A DNA stretch of 64,000 nucleotides from Cytophagales bacterium. Its GTDB lineage: Bacteria; Bacteroidota; Bacteroidia; Cytophagales; Thermoflexibacteraceae. A model generated the notes under the pieces. The model saw nothing but the letters and a program-made list of their open reading frames with translations, was not told where the DNA came from and ran no database searches. The stretch spans positions 62,001 to 126,000 of the forward strand of contig JAAFKA010000008.1 in the NCBI GenBank assembly GCA_013299115.1, written 5' to 3'. The position numbers were made by a program, and so were the translations under genes. Positions within the stretch are counted from its first letter, which is position 1; the number at the start of each line of letters is the position of its first letter. This document shows positions 18,764 through 27,526 of the stretch, piece by piece.

Positions 18764-18883
18764 ATTTCGGTTTCTCAAAACCGAAATGTTACTTGTGCTT
18801 TCGGTTTCTCAAAACCGAAATGTTACTAAAACCACAGGCTAAAGCCTATGTTACATTTACTTTTGGTTTTGAGAAACCAAAAG
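18764..18883. repeat. three TTTCGGTTT-(TGAG/CTCA)-AAACCGAAA palindromes
   Basis: Copies are at 18764-18787, 18798-18820 and 18860-18883 (the last a variant with TTTTGG/CCAAAA). They belong to the same family as 8862-8950. They fill the gap between the sigma and anti-sigma genes, together with short GGACTAAAGTCC-like and AGGCTAAAGCCT palindromes, and could attenuate or process the shared transcript. Confidence 0.75.
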
Positions 18884-18928
18884 CACTACATATTTTTTTG
18901 TGCGGACTAAAGTCCACACTACATGAAG

Positions 18929-19465
18929 CTATTTCAAGGCTTTTTGCAGTAGTTTTTTTGCATGGGACAACTGCGATTTGCTTGTGCCTTCTGCTATTTG
19001 GAGTAAATTGGCAACTTCCTTGTGCGAATAACCTTCTACTTCTATCAACGTAAACACTGCTCTGCACCCATCGGGCAGGTTTCTTATGGCATAGTCTAAA
19101 TCTTCGCCAGTGATGTCGCCTTGCCACGCAGGAGTTTCTTGATTTGCTGCTGTTTCATAAGTTTCATAGTGCCTTTTCCACTTGTTTTTATACAAGGCTT
19201 TTCGTATCACAATGGTTTTGAGCCACGAGCCGAAAGACGACTCTTGTCTAAAAGTGTTTAAATCTGTAAATGCAGCAATAAAAGCCTCTTGCAAGGCATC
19301 ATGTGCATCATCTGCATCAGCCAAAATGCGGTAAGCTACGGTAAACATGGCAGTTTTGTAACTTTCGTATAGTTGGCGTTGTGCAAGACGGTCTTGTTGC
19401 AAGCATCGCTGAATCAGCGTAGGTTCAGGAGTTGTCAAAGTCGGCAGAGGCTGAAGTTTTTCCAC
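18929..19465 (-). CDS. ECF-family RNA polymerase sigma-70 factor
   Basis: 178 residues. Region 2 (~30-90) includes LYESYKTAMFTVAYRIL, DALQEAFIAAF and SFGSWLKTIVIRKA; region 4 (~120-175) includes LPDGCRAVFTLIEVEGYSHKE and the helix-turn-helix VANLLQIAEGTSKSQLSHAK. Both are standard for ECF sigma factors of Bacteroidota. The next gene in the same direction is the membrane anti-sigma/WD40 protein, its likely regulator. The target regulon cannot be read from the window. Confidence 0.93.
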   Translation of the reverse strand: MEKLQPLPTLTTPEPTLIQRCLQQDRLAQRQLYESYKTAMFTVAYRILADADDAHDALQEAFIAAFTDLNTFRQESSFGSWLKTIVIRKALYKNKWKRHYETYETAANQETPAWQGDITGEDLDYAIRNLPDGCRAVFTLIEVEGYSHKEVANLLQIAEGTSKSQLSHAKKLLQKALK

Positions 19466-19710
19466 AAGTTACTTTAATTGTTTGATATAGAGAGTAACAG
19501 AGTGGGCAAAAGGTTGTATGAGGTGAAAAAAAAAATGTAAAAAAAATTATTTTTTTGTATATTTGGAAATACTTTGGCAATCCTCTATAAAAAGTATTGT
19601 GCAAGAAATTACCACAACCCTAACAAAAGTATCTATTTGTTATAAGGAGTTTTGCAGTTCTTTGTCTGAGCAAGCAAAAAATCTTGTTTTGTAAAACAAT
19701 AGTGAATTGC

Positions 19711-20544
19711 TTATTTTTTCACTAATGCCAAAGGTGTTTTCAGGTTTTCGTATTTTGTCAAATCGATATCCACTGCACCAACAAACATTTTTGCCTTAAT
19801 TTTGATAGGAATACGGTTGGCATCATTTGAAATCCAAATTTTGATAGATTCTTTACCATCAAAAAGGTCATTGCCTGGCATCAAGGGTACAATTACTTCT
19901 GTATTCACTTTGCCAACTTTTGAAGACAAAACATCTTTGCCCAAGTATTTGATAGCCAATTTGTAGTTTTTATTTTCAAAGAAACCGTCAATCGTTAGGG
20001 TATCACCTACTTTTTTATTCGTAAAATCCAAAGTCCTCAAAAAATAGTATCCGCTTACCATGTCCTGCACATTGGTAGGTATCTTGTATTGTTCCACTTT
20101 TTCGGGGTCTTTGTTGGTTGTATGTCGCAATTCTGCTGTTTTATTGAAGTGGTCAAAAATAACAGTTTCTTTTTTGCGATACTTTCCTTCCTCTATATTC
20201 CGATAAAACTTGTGGGGAATCATAGCCGAAGTGTCTATATACGACTGCCAAGTGTCGTTTATCCGCAGCATAGCTGCAAAAATACCAACAGATTTGCCTG
20301 TGATGTCCACCTTGTAACAAGGTCTGGAATTGACCGTATGAATTTGAGGGTCTAAATAAACCACCGATTCACCTGCACTGAGGAAAGAATAGTGAGCCAG
20401 ATACGATAGCTTTTCGCCACGTCTAAAATTGTTGTTTTTTACCACTCGATAGCCGCCATCATATTGATTGACAAATTGGAAGGCACAAAGCAACAAAAAG
20501 GCAATGCTGCCCATGAGCCAAAAAGTTTTCTGCCGAAATTTCAT
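19711..20544 (-). CDS. DUF3108 domain protein, exported
   Basis: 277 residues. A hydrophobic N-terminal segment (FWLMGSIAFLLLCAFQF, ~8-24) is a signal peptide or anchor. The rest matches the DUF3108 pattern: FRRGEKLSYLAHYSFLSAGE, PCYKVDITGKSVG, and KIWISNDANRIPIKIKAKMF. Family members are predicted envelope proteins of unknown function. 166 bp beyond its stop lies an AT-rich stretch, then the sigma gene on the same strand. No partner is evident. Confidence 0.8.
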   Translation of the reverse strand: MKFRQKTFWLMGSIAFLLLCAFQFVNQYDGGYRVVKNNNFRRGEKLSYLAHYSFLSAGESVVYLDPQIHTVNSRPCYKVDITGKSVGIFAAMLRINDTWQSYIDTSAMIPHKFYRNIEEGKYRKKETVIFDHFNKTAELRHTTNKDPEKVEQYKIPTNVQDMVSGYYFLRTLDFTNKKVGDTLTIDGFFENKNYKLAIKYLGKDVLSSKVGKVNTEVIVPLMPGNDLFDGKESIKIWISNDANRIPIKIKAKMFVGAVDIDLTKYENLKTPLALVKK

Positions 20545-20636
20545 CTGAGTAGTTTGTTATGTGTTTGTTCTTGCAAGTAAACGAAAATATTTTTGAAAAG
20601 TTACAAAAACCTAATAAGAGGTCTATTTCATATTTT

Positions 20637-21236
20637 CTATTTCTTTTTGTAAACCGTAGTTTCGCCATAAATATTGGCGTATTTGATTTCTATTGCAATA
20701 TTTTTTCGTACCAATTTTTCGGCAAATTTCATTTCTTTTACGCCAAAAACCAAAATTGTTTCTCCTGCCCCAAATACTTTTGCATCTATGGGGTTGGTAG
20801 AATAATAATCGTAATTGAAGGTAGAGTCTTTGACTATTTCTTTTGCCAACACAACAAAATCTGTGTATTTTTTGCCATCGCAAGAATAGGTTACTTCCTC
20901 CACTATGGCAGCCCCTACACCTTTGTTTTGTACCTCACAACAAAATCCATTGCCCGAAATACCTGTACTTGCCTCCAAATATGCCCACACCGCAGCCTTT
21001 TGTTGGTTTTGCATAATTTGGGTTTGCAAAGCCGTTATCACAAAAGTAAACAAACTGATGAGCAAAGACAGGGTTGCAAAAATCATTTCCAAACCTATTT
21101 TTTTCTTGTTGGCTTGGTTGAGATTTGCGTTTTGCGTTGCATTATTTTGATTATTTTCATTGCTTGGGTTTGTATATGGCGTGTTGGTGCTGTTTACAGT
21201 TGCAGCAAGTTCGTTGTTTGGGTTGTCCATTGGCAA
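20637..21236 (-). CDS. hypothetical single-pass membrane protein
   Basis: 199 residues, not recognised. Residues 1-45 are rich in Asn, Thr and Gln (low complexity). A basic KKK precedes one strong membrane segment (~51-70, MIFATLSLLISLFTFVITAL). The remainder (~80-199) looks like a compact soluble domain with two Cys (FCCEVQNKG) and beta-rich sequence, perhaps a sandwich outside the membrane. The start may be at 21236 or two codons later (MPM). It lies between hisF and the DUF3108 gene on the same strand, but spacing does not force an operon. Confidence 0.65.
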   Translation of the reverse strand: MPMDNPNNELAATVNSTNTPYTNPSNENNQNNATQNANLNQANKKKIGLEMIFATLSLLISLFTFVITALQTQIMQNQQKAAVWAYLEASTGISGNGFCCEVQNKGVGAAIVEEVTYSCDGKKYTDFVVLAKEIVKDSTFNYDYYSTNPIDAKVFGAGETILVFGVKEMKFAEKLVRKNIAIEIKYANIYGETTVYKKK

Positions 21237-21290
21237 GTTAGTAGTTAGTAAGTTAGTTGATAATCAATATTTTAAATTCAACATTCAAAA

Positions 21291-22046
21291 TTAACCTCTT
21301 ATTTTAATTCCTTCTTGTTTTAGATAGGCTTTGAGGGGCTGCATTTCTATTTCTTTGTAGTGAAACACACTGGCAGCTAAGGCTGCATCCGCATTTGCAT
21401 TTTTGAAAACCTCAGCAAAATGCTGCGGTGTGCCAGCCCCACCCGAAGCAATGACGGGAATAGGCAAAGAATCTGTTAAAGATTTGGTTAGGTCAATAGC
21501 AAAACCGTTTTTAGTGCCATCGTGTAGCATAGAAGTTAGCAAAATTTCTCCACAGCCTCTTTCAGCTGCTTCTTTTGCCCACGCCAACGTGTGTAGCGAG
21601 GTTTGTACCCTGCCCCCGTTGAGATAAACCCACCATGCTTGGGCTATATAGTTGGTGTCTATTGCCAACACCACACACTGACTGCCAAAAGCTGCTGCCA
21701 ACTCGTCTATCAATTTCGGATTTTTAACGGCTGCGGTGTTGATAGAAATTTTATCTGCCCCTGCATGGAGCAAAGCCCCCACGTCTTCCACAGACGAAAC
21801 GCCGCCACCCACACAAAAAGGTATGTTGATATGAGCAGCCACTCGTTTAACTAAGGCTGTCATCGTTTTTCGTTTTTCGTTGGTTGCCGTAATATCCAAA
21901 AACACCAATTCGTCTGCACCTTGTGCGGCATAGTAAGCCCCCAACTCTACGGCATCGCCCACTGTTTTTATGTTCTCAAAATTGATTCCTTTGACTGTTT
22001 GCCCATCTTTTACGTCTAAGCAAGGGATAATTCTTTTGGTGAGCAT
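21291..22046 (-). CDS. hisF: imidazole glycerol phosphate synthase, cyclase subunit
   Basis: 251 residues, (beta/alpha)8 barrel. Catalytic Asp in IPCLDVKDG near residue 11, and phosphate-binding CVGGGVSS and [12 protein letters not shown]. The second acidic catalytic residue is expected in VLAIDTNY near 130. Works with HisH (not in the window) to make IGP and AICAR in histidine biosynthesis. Separated from the other his genes seen here (hisG, hisA). Confidence 0.97.
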   Translation of the reverse strand: MLTKRIIPCLDVKDGQTVKGINFENIKTVGDAVELGAYYAAQGADELVFLDITATNEKRKTMTALVKRVAAHINIPFCVGGGVSSVEDVGALLHAGADKISINTAAVKNPKLIDELAAAFGSQCVVLAIDTNYIAQAWWVYLNGGRVQTSLHTLAWAKEAAERGCGEILLTSMLHDGTKNGFAIDLTKSLTDSLPIPVIASGGAGTPQHFAEVFKNANADAALAASVFHYKEIEMQPLKAYLKQEGIKIRG

Positions 22047-22102
22047 GAGATTAAGTAAGGGGTGGTGTTACAGATTGTATGCTGCAATAATTGGATAAAT
22101 TG

Positions 22103-22132
22103 TTGAAAAATTGCAATAAAGACATAACTTTG
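22103..22132 (+). promoter_or_regulatory. promoter candidate upstream of maf
   Basis: TTG (22103-22105), a 19-nt spacer and TAACTTTG (22125-22132) match the Bacteroidota -33/-7 consensus. The start codon of maf is about 170 nt further, so the transcript would have a long leader containing the hairpin at 22136-22163. Confidence 0.45.
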
Positions 22133-22135
22133 CAC

Positions 22136-22163
22136 AATGACTTTTGTCCTAATAAAAGTCATT
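22136..22163. other. hairpin in the maf leader
   Basis: AATGACTTTT and AAAAGTCATT form a perfect 10-bp stem with an 8-nt loop. A wider imperfect pairing (TTTGCACAATGAC with GTCTCATTGCGATAGTGCAAA) encloses it to 22204. Function unknown; it may be a structured leader or a small repeat. Confidence 0.5.
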
Positions 22164-22300
22164 TGTCTGGGTGACACCCCGTCTCATTGCGATAGTGCAA
22201 ATATAAAAAAAAATGATATAAAATCTACAGGAAAACAAAATTTTTACTTTTTTATCCTTAGAATGTGGTTTAAATCTCACGAAGAATAATTAATCTAAAA

Positions 22301-22861
22301 ATGTATCAGTTAATTTTAGCTTCCAATTCGCCACGCCGCCAAGCTATGCTCAAAGAGTTGGGCATAGCTTTTCGGGTGCAGACCAAAGACATAGACGAAT
22401 CTTTTGACCCGCAGTTGCCACCTCAAGAAGTGCCAGCTATGCTTGCCAAACGCAAAGCTGCAGCTTTTATGGCTGAATTGCAGCCCGAAGAAGTGTTGCT
22501 TACAGCAGATACAGTGGTAATTTGCGAAGGGCAAATACTCAATAAGCCTGAAAATTTCGACCAAGCTGTTGAGATGCTTACCTTGCTTTCGGGCAAAAAA
22601 CACGAAGTGGTTACGGCTTTTTGCTTAACTTCTCTCCAAAAACAAGTCTGTATTAGCGACCAAACAGCCGTTTATTTCAGACCTTTGCCCCTCGATGCAA
22701 TCAAACATTATGTAACCACTTACAAACCTTACGACAAAGCAGGTAGTTATGGTGTGCAGGAGTGGATAGGCATGACGGGCATCACACGCATAGAAGGGTC
22801 TTACTTTACAGTGGTTGGCTTGCCTGTGCATTTGGTTTATGAGGCATTGCAAAATTGGTAG
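22301..22861 (+). CDS. maf: Maf family nucleoside triphosphate pyrophosphatase
   Basis: 186 residues. ILASNSPRRQAMLKELG at the start is the Maf signature; LLTADTVV near 68-72 carries the catalytic Asp; KPYDKAGSYGVQEWIG and IEGSYFTVVGLPV complete the family pattern. Cleaves dTTP/UTP-type or modified nucleotides to monophosphates, a house-cleaning role sometimes linked to septum control. The SYGVQ region is of the YhdE (dTTP/UTP) type; this subtype is inferred. Confidence 0.93.
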   Translation: MYQLILASNSPRRQAMLKELGIAFRVQTKDIDESFDPQLPPQEVPAMLAKRKAAAFMAELQPEEVLLTADTVVICEGQILNKPENFDQAVEMLTLLSGKKHEVVTAFCLTSLQKQVCISDQTAVYFRPLPLDAIKHYVTTYKPYDKAGSYGVQEWIGMTGITRIEGSYFTVVGLPVHLVYEALQNW

Positions 22862-23037
22862 TGTAGCAATAGTTTTTTTGGATATTTATTGAAAATCCTC
22901 TAAATTTACTTACATTTATTAGAGGTTATTACAATTAACAGCATTGGAGTCTAGACTTTGTCTTTAAGTCATTGAAAACCAATTAGTTAAACCGCAGGCT
23001 GGTGGCAGCCCCGCCAAAGCCTACAATACAAAATATT

Positions 23038-24123
23038 ATGAAAACTACCACCCAAACCATTAACTGGTCGCAGATTTATGCCTTAGCAGGGCTGAATGCT
23101 GCCGTTGTCATCAGTTGGATAGCCTATCACAACTACCAACCGAAGGTATTAGAAAAATTTGAGTTTACAGAATTGGCTGGTTTCCTGACCATAGCCCAAG
23201 CCCTTGTGTTGGTTTGTATTCCGCCTATTGCTGGTTATGTGGGAGATTTGGTTATCAAAAGAGGAGGAAGTCATTTTTTGGTTTTTACTATTGGGGCTGG
23301 CGTTACAGCTATGACTTTTATGGCGGTGGCATTTAGTGCAACAGGTACGTTGCCTGCCTTGCGAAGTGCTTTGCCTTTTATGATAGTGATTTGGCTGATA
23401 TCGATGAATATTTTTCATAGCCCTGCCAATTCCTTGCTCGAAATGTTTGCTCCTGCACGTGAACTGCCTTTGGTCATGTCGGTCATTGCCCTCATAACAG
23501 AATTGTTGTATGGCATAGAGCCTATTGTGGTGTTGATAGTCGATGCCATTGGTGCTGTGCTTACTTTTGTTACAGGTGGCGTGTTGCTGATTGTTTCGGG
23601 TTATTTTTTTCGCAAAACTACGGCTAATATGAGTTTTGAACGAAGTGTAGAAACGCAAAGCCGAACAGACAATTTTGTATTGGTTATTTTGGCGGGGCTA
23701 TTGTTTGGTTTGGTCGATGCCCTCATCACCAATGATGCCACCTTGTCGGCTTGGTTTGGCAACAGATTTGCAAGCCTTTCTGCCTCCGAAAATATGAATA
23801 GCTATGTAATTTGCGGTATTTTGATTACAGCAGCTTTTGCCACTTTGCCTGTGAGCAAAATCATTAATTTGGACAATATCCAAAAAGTTTTGTTCGGTAG
23901 TTTGGTGGCTTGTGTCCTTGTTTGTGGCTTGCTCTTTGCCATTCAACAAGTTTGGATTAGCTTGTTTCTCTGTGCTTTGTTGGGTGTTTTGTTCAGCATA
24001 GCTGCGGTTACAGCTTTTCCGTATGCTATCAAACATATTTCGGCTACCAACATCACACTCGGTACAGGTTTATTTTTTGGTAGTTTCAAAATAGTTGATT
24101 CTTTGCTCAATGTGTTGTGGTAA
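23038..24123 (+). CDS. MFS-like multi-pass membrane protein
   Basis: 361 residues from the ATG at 23038; a GTG at 23002 in the same frame gives a less likely extension. About ten hydrophobic segments run through the protein, with FLTIAQALVLVCIPPIAGYVGDL and a basic loop early, as in major-facilitator transporters. Substrate not recognisable. It directly precedes a second MFS gene, separated by a promoter-like TATCTTTG (24131-24138) and the long hairpin at 24152-24218. Confidence 0.7.
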   Translation: MKTTTQTINWSQIYALAGLNAAVVISWIAYHNYQPKVLEKFEFTELAGFLTIAQALVLVCIPPIAGYVGDLVIKRGGSHFLVFTIGAGVTAMTFMAVAFSATGTLPALRSALPFMIVIWLISMNIFHSPANSLLEMFAPARELPLVMSVIALITELLYGIEPIVVLIVDAIGAVLTFVTGGVLLIVSGYFFRKTTANMSFERSVETQSRTDNFVLVILAGLLFGLVDALITNDATLSAWFGNRFASLSASENMNSYVICGILITAAFATLPVSKIINLDNIQKVLFGSLVACVLVCGLLFAIQQVWISLFLCALLGVLFSIAAVTAFPYAIKHISATNITLGTGLFFGSFKIVDSLLNVLW

Positions 24124-24151
24124 TTTTGCCTATCTTTGCCAAAAATAATAC

Positions 24152-24218
24152 TTTTAGCAAGTTTTTTCAAAGATGACATCTTTCGAAAAGATGTCATCTT
24201 TAAAAAAACTTGCTAAAA
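24152..24218. repeat. common-tip hairpin H1 (GATGACATC family)
   Basis: Left arm 24152-24183 pairs with the right arm ending at 24218, with one mismatch and one bulge. The inner 33 nt (AAAGATGACATCTTT, CGA, AAAGATGTCATCTTT) are shared with the hairpins at 32934-33008 and 55494-55559, whereas the outer stem TTTTAGCAAGTTTTTT is unique to this site. It lies between the two MFS genes and can act as a terminator of the first or an attenuator of the second. Confidence 0.8.
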
Positions 24219-24233
24219 CTCCCCAAAACCTCA

Positions 24234-25472
24234 ATGACCTACAATCCATATAGTACCCTCGAAAACAAAGAATTTCGTTTTTTTCTTGGTTTGCGTTTAG
24301 CTGTTACCCTTGCCATTCAGATAGAGGCGGTGGTGGTAGGCTGGCAGGTATATGACCTCACCAAAGATGCCTTTTCGTTAGGGCTGATTGGTTTGGCAGA
24401 GGCAATTCCCGCCATTTGTGTAGCCTTGTATGCAGGACATCTGGCAGATGTGAGCAACCGCAAACATATTATGGTGGTGGTGCTTAGTCTGTTGCTTTTT
24501 TGTGGCATAGGTTTGTGGGGGCTAACCACCTTCGGCAAAGCACTTCCACAAGGGGAACTTTTATTGGGAATTTATGCTATCATCTTTTTAACAGGTGTAG
24601 CCAGAGGTTTTTTAAGTCCTACAACTACGGCTTTTATGGGGCAAATAGTGGACAAAAGTCTTTACAAAAATGCAGTAACGTGGAGTAGCAATGTGTGGCA
24701 AACAGCCTTTGTTGTAGGCTCGGCTGTGGCAGGATTATTGTATGCAAGTATAGGCATAGAGCATACGTATTTGGTGCAGGTAGGTTTGTTAGTTGTTGGG
24801 CTGTTTTGCTTGCTCAATATTGCCTCCAAACCTATTCCGCATTACGTAAAAGGCGAAAGTATAAGCACACGCATAGGCGAAGGTTTGCGTTTTGTATTTC
24901 GCAATCAACTGTTAATCAGTGCTTTGTCCTTAGATTTGTTTGCTGTTTTGTTTGGCGGGGCAGTAGCTTTGTTGCCTATTTTTGCCAAAGATATTTTGAA
25001 TGTAGGGGCAACAGGTTTGGGTGTTTTGCGGGCTATGCCTGCCGTTGGTGCTGTTTGCATGGCGTTGTGGTTGGCTTACCGACCTATTGGCAAAAATGCG
25101 GGCAAAATCCTGTTGTGGTGCGTAGCTGGTTTTGGTTTGGCTACGGTAGCTTTTGGATTTTCTACCAACTTTTGACTTTCTTTGTTCTGCCTTTTCTTGA
25201 CAGGTGCTTTTGACGGTGTGAGTGTGGTAGTTCGCAGCACCTTAGTACAAACCCTTACGCCTGACTATATGAAAGGTAGAGTATCGTCTGTAAACAGCAT
25301 TTTTATAGGCTCTTCCAATGAAATAGGTGCTTTTGAGTCGGGAGTGGCTGCAAGATTTATGGGCGTAGTACCTTCGGTAGTTTTTGGTGGTTGTATGACG
25401 GTGGTAGTGGTTGTAGTGATAGCTTTTGCTGCCAAAAAATTATTGAGATTGGATTTAAGGAATGTGCATTAA
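24234..25472 (+). pseudogene. MFS transporter (EntS/enterobactin-exporter type) with in-frame TGA
   Basis: The ATG at 24234 opens a 12-helix MFS protein (VVVGWQVYDLTKDAFSLGL, AGHLADVSNRKHIMVV, TGVARGFLSPTTTAF). The frame is interrupted by TGA at 25173-25175 after GFSTNF, then continues without any frame change as LSLFCLFLTGAFDGVSVVVR to the stop at 25472. The homologous position is normally a large residue such as Trp (TGG), so a single G-to-A change is the simplest explanation. The upstream part alone (313 residues) would lack the last helices. The downstream part has only TTG or late ATG starts. Either a recent pseudogene, a sequencing error, or a readthrough stop. Confidence 0.8.
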
Positions 25473-25490
25473 ACTGTTGCAGCCCAACTT

Positions 25491-26363
25491 TTATTTATTG
25501 ACAACATAAACTCCTGAAACAATCAAAACCATACCTAAAAAGTGCCAAATAGTTAAAACTTCACCTGCCTGAAATCCCCAAAACAGGGCAACCACAGGAA
25601 TCAGGTAAGTGGTCATACTTGCCTGCACAGCCGAACTAATTTGAACCAATTTATTAAACAAAATAAGGGCAAAAGCACTACCCAAAACTCCCAAAATGAC
25701 AAGATAAAACAAGGCTTTTGGTGCAGCTTCGTGGGTTTGCATACGTAATAGGAAATCGGAAGTAAGCAAGTAGGTAAATGCAAAAGGTGCGGTGCAAGTC
25801 AAGGCACAGGCAGCTACATAGAGAGGTTTAATACCTCCTAAGTGTTGCCTTACTACATTGATACTGATACCATAAAACAAAGTAGCTATCATTACATACA
25901 ATACATGGTAATCTATATTGCCCACGCTACCATCATTTCGCAACAAACTTAAACTACAAGCCCCCGCAAAACCAAGTAGCAAACCAACTACCTGCTGTTT
26001 TTTCAACAAGGTTTGAAAAGCTATGATGCCTACCAGTAAGGTAAACAAAGGGGTAAGTGCATTCAAAATGCCTGTAACCGAACTACTAAGTGAGGTTTGG
26101 GCAAGAGGAAAAAGAAAAGCAGGCAGCAAATTACCTATCCAACCTGAAATTGCCACATATTTCCATTTATCTAAGGGAATTTTCCTAAAAATAAAAATGG
26201 TAAGTGGAGCAAAAGCAAGGGCTGCAATAGCCATTCGCAAAGCACCTACTTGATAAGGAGAAAAGACAGCTAAAGCCTCTTTCATCAACACAAAAGAACT
26301 ACCCCAAATTAATGCCAATATGGAAATTAACAACCAAGATAAGGTACTGTAAGATAGTTTCAT
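25491..26363 (-). CDS. EamA/DMT-family permease
   Basis: 290 residues with about ten transmembrane helices in two EamA repeats: the first starts LISILALIWGSSFVLMKEAL, the second VLYVMIATLFYGISINVVR near residue 155. The loop P-Y-Q-V-G-A-L-R is typical. Members export small metabolites or amino acids; the substrate is unknown. It converges with the interrupted MFS gene, 18 bp apart. Start ATG 26363. Confidence 0.9.
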   Translation of the reverse strand: MKLSYSTLSWLLISILALIWGSSFVLMKEALAVFSPYQVGALRMAIAALAFAPLTIFIFRKIPLDKWKYVAISGWIGNLLPAFLFPLAQTSLSSSVTGILNALTPLFTLLVGIIAFQTLLKKQQVVGLLLGFAGACSLSLLRNDGSVGNIDYHVLYVMIATLFYGISINVVRQHLGGIKPLYVAACALTCTAPFAFTYLLTSDFLLRMQTHEAAPKALFYLVILGVLGSAFALILFNKLVQISSAVQASMTTYLIPVVALFWGFQAGEVLTIWHFLGMVLIVSGVYVVNK

Positions 26364-26632
26364 TATAAGATTATCCGTAACAAGTCGTTGCTATTTTTGC
26401 GAAGCCTTGGAATCAAGTTTGAAATGAAATTAGAGAAATTTTAAAAAAGGTTAAATACTGTCATATTTTATGTTTGTTTTTGAATTGCAAAATAAAAAAA
26501 TTAAAATAAAACTATATCGCATTTAACCTTAAAACAAAGATATGAAATTTCTGCACTTTTAGCAAGAAATATATCAAAAAAAGAAATTGCTTTGCAAGTT
26601 AGAACTAGCCTATGTTTATTCATTTGGCTTTT

Positions 26633-26815
26633 ATGAATAAATTGCGACAACTTATGGAGGAACAGCAACTATCAAAAGCAGACCTTGCCAAAAAATTAAA
26701 AACCTCAAAAAGTTATATCACGCAACTTTTTATAGGAGATAAACTTATTAACCTTAGCTTGCTTGCCCGCATTCAAACGGTTTTTAATGTGAGTTTTGAA
26801 ATTGTGTTGAAGTAA
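26633..26815 (+). CDS. small XRE-type helix-turn-helix protein
   Basis: 60 residues from the ATG at 26633 (67 from 26612). It is almost entirely a Cro/C1-type HTH: LRQLMEEQQLSKADLAKKL followed by KTSKSYITQLFIGDKLINL. The length suggests a stand-alone antitoxin or operator-binding protein. It opens the accessory region and ends just before a strong terminator. Confidence 0.75.
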   Translation: MNKLRQLMEEQQLSKADLAKKLKTSKSYITQLFIGDKLINLSLLARIQTVFNVSFEIVLK

Positions 26816-26836
26816 TGTTTTGTATGATATTTCCCC

Positions 26837-26878
26837 CTTTCCAAAAGCTATTTCCTCTTTTGGAAAGTTTTTTTATTT
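26837..26878 (+). terminator. intrinsic terminator of the small HTH gene
   Basis: CTTTCCAAAAG/CTTTTGGAAAG stem (26837-26867) followed by TTTTTTTATTTT. Almost the same hairpin, including part of the loop, recurs at 31907-31937, so terminator DNA has been copied within the region. Confidence 0.8.
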
Positions 26879-26939
26879 TCCCAAAAAAACACCTCAAAAA
26901 CTTTACATTTCAAATCTAAACCACTACATTTGCAAACAG

Positions 26940-26990
26940 AAAAGAGTAAACTACTCCCTCTGCCAAGTAGAGGGAGTAGTTTACTCTTTT
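26940..26990. terminator. 22-bp perfect hairpin
   Basis: AAAAGAGTAAACTACTCCCTCT (26940-26961), 7-nt loop, and its exact complement (26969-26990), followed by a T-rich stretch. It overlaps the 3' end of the small minus-strand ORF that stops at 26981. Confidence 0.75.
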
Positions 26991-27241
26991 TCTTTTCCCC
27001 AAATTTTGAGGTTTCTACTACTCCACTCTGTCAATACCCATTTTTCTTTTGGGTAAGCACTTTTTAGTTCGTTAATATTTGTTGCATTTAATTTTGTAGG
27101 TGTTAAAGCCACCACAATTGGATTTTTCTCGTGAGTTGCCTCTGTCAATACGATGCGGGCAAGTTCTGTTTGTTGAGAGAGAAAAATAGCTATTGGATTT
27201 TGTAGTAGTTCGGGCAACAATGCAATTTGTTCTAAGGACAA
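26981..27241 (-). pseudogene. possible remnant of a phage MuF-C-like domain
   Basis: 86 residues from a TTG at 27241, with the frame open upstream but lacking any ATG. The pattern NPIAIFLSQ... then VVALTPTK...NINELKSAYPKEKW weakly recalls the C-terminal barrel domain of phage/polyvalent (MuF-C-like) proteins. The missing start and its place among other gene remains suggest a truncated piece. Family assignment is tentative. Confidence 0.35.
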
Positions 27242-27291
27242 ATTATATAAGTTTGCTATTTTAGTTTTTCATTTTTTACAAAGAAATATTC

Positions 27292-27323
27292 TTTGCAAAC
27301 CCACCCAAAATTTCCTATCTTTA
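27292..27323 (+). promoter_or_regulatory. promoter of xisH remnant/xisI
   Basis: TTTG (27292-27295), 20-nt spacer, TATCTTTA (27316-27323). The whole segment GCAAACCCACCCAAAATTTC is closely similar to the DUF433 gene promoter at 31984-32014. Confidence 0.55.
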
Positions 27324-27344
27324 CATACATTCTAAAAAAAATAT

Positions 27345-27526
27345 ATGGCAGCAAAGGATTTTTATCACCAACAAGTACGAGAAATTTTAATAGCAGAAGG
27401 TTGGATTATTACCCACGACCCCTATTTTTTGAAGATGCTTTTTTCAGAGAAATTATTACAATCTATCATCTAAAATTGCTTATCTTTGATGAAAATAATA
27501 GGAATAAACTCGTATGGAAACCTTAG
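27345..27526 (+). pseudogene. xisH remnant with internal deletion and frameshift
   Basis: The start MAAKDFYHQQVREILIAEGW followed by ITHDP is the N-terminus of the XisH family (fdxN-element excision control). After about 28 residues the frame breaks; the adjacent frame then encodes FFREIITIYHLKLLIFDENN and ends near LVWKP, which is the XisH C-terminus. About 75 middle residues, which would hold the endonuclease-like core, are missing. The 3' end overlaps the start of xisI by 13 nt, the usual xisH-xisI arrangement. Confidence 0.75.

Noticed and set aside
25173-25175. TGA read as tryptophan or selenocysteine
   Set aside because: Other genes end in TGA and use TGG for Trp; no selenocysteine-type hairpin or catalytic context in a transporter helix. 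A point mutation is simpler.
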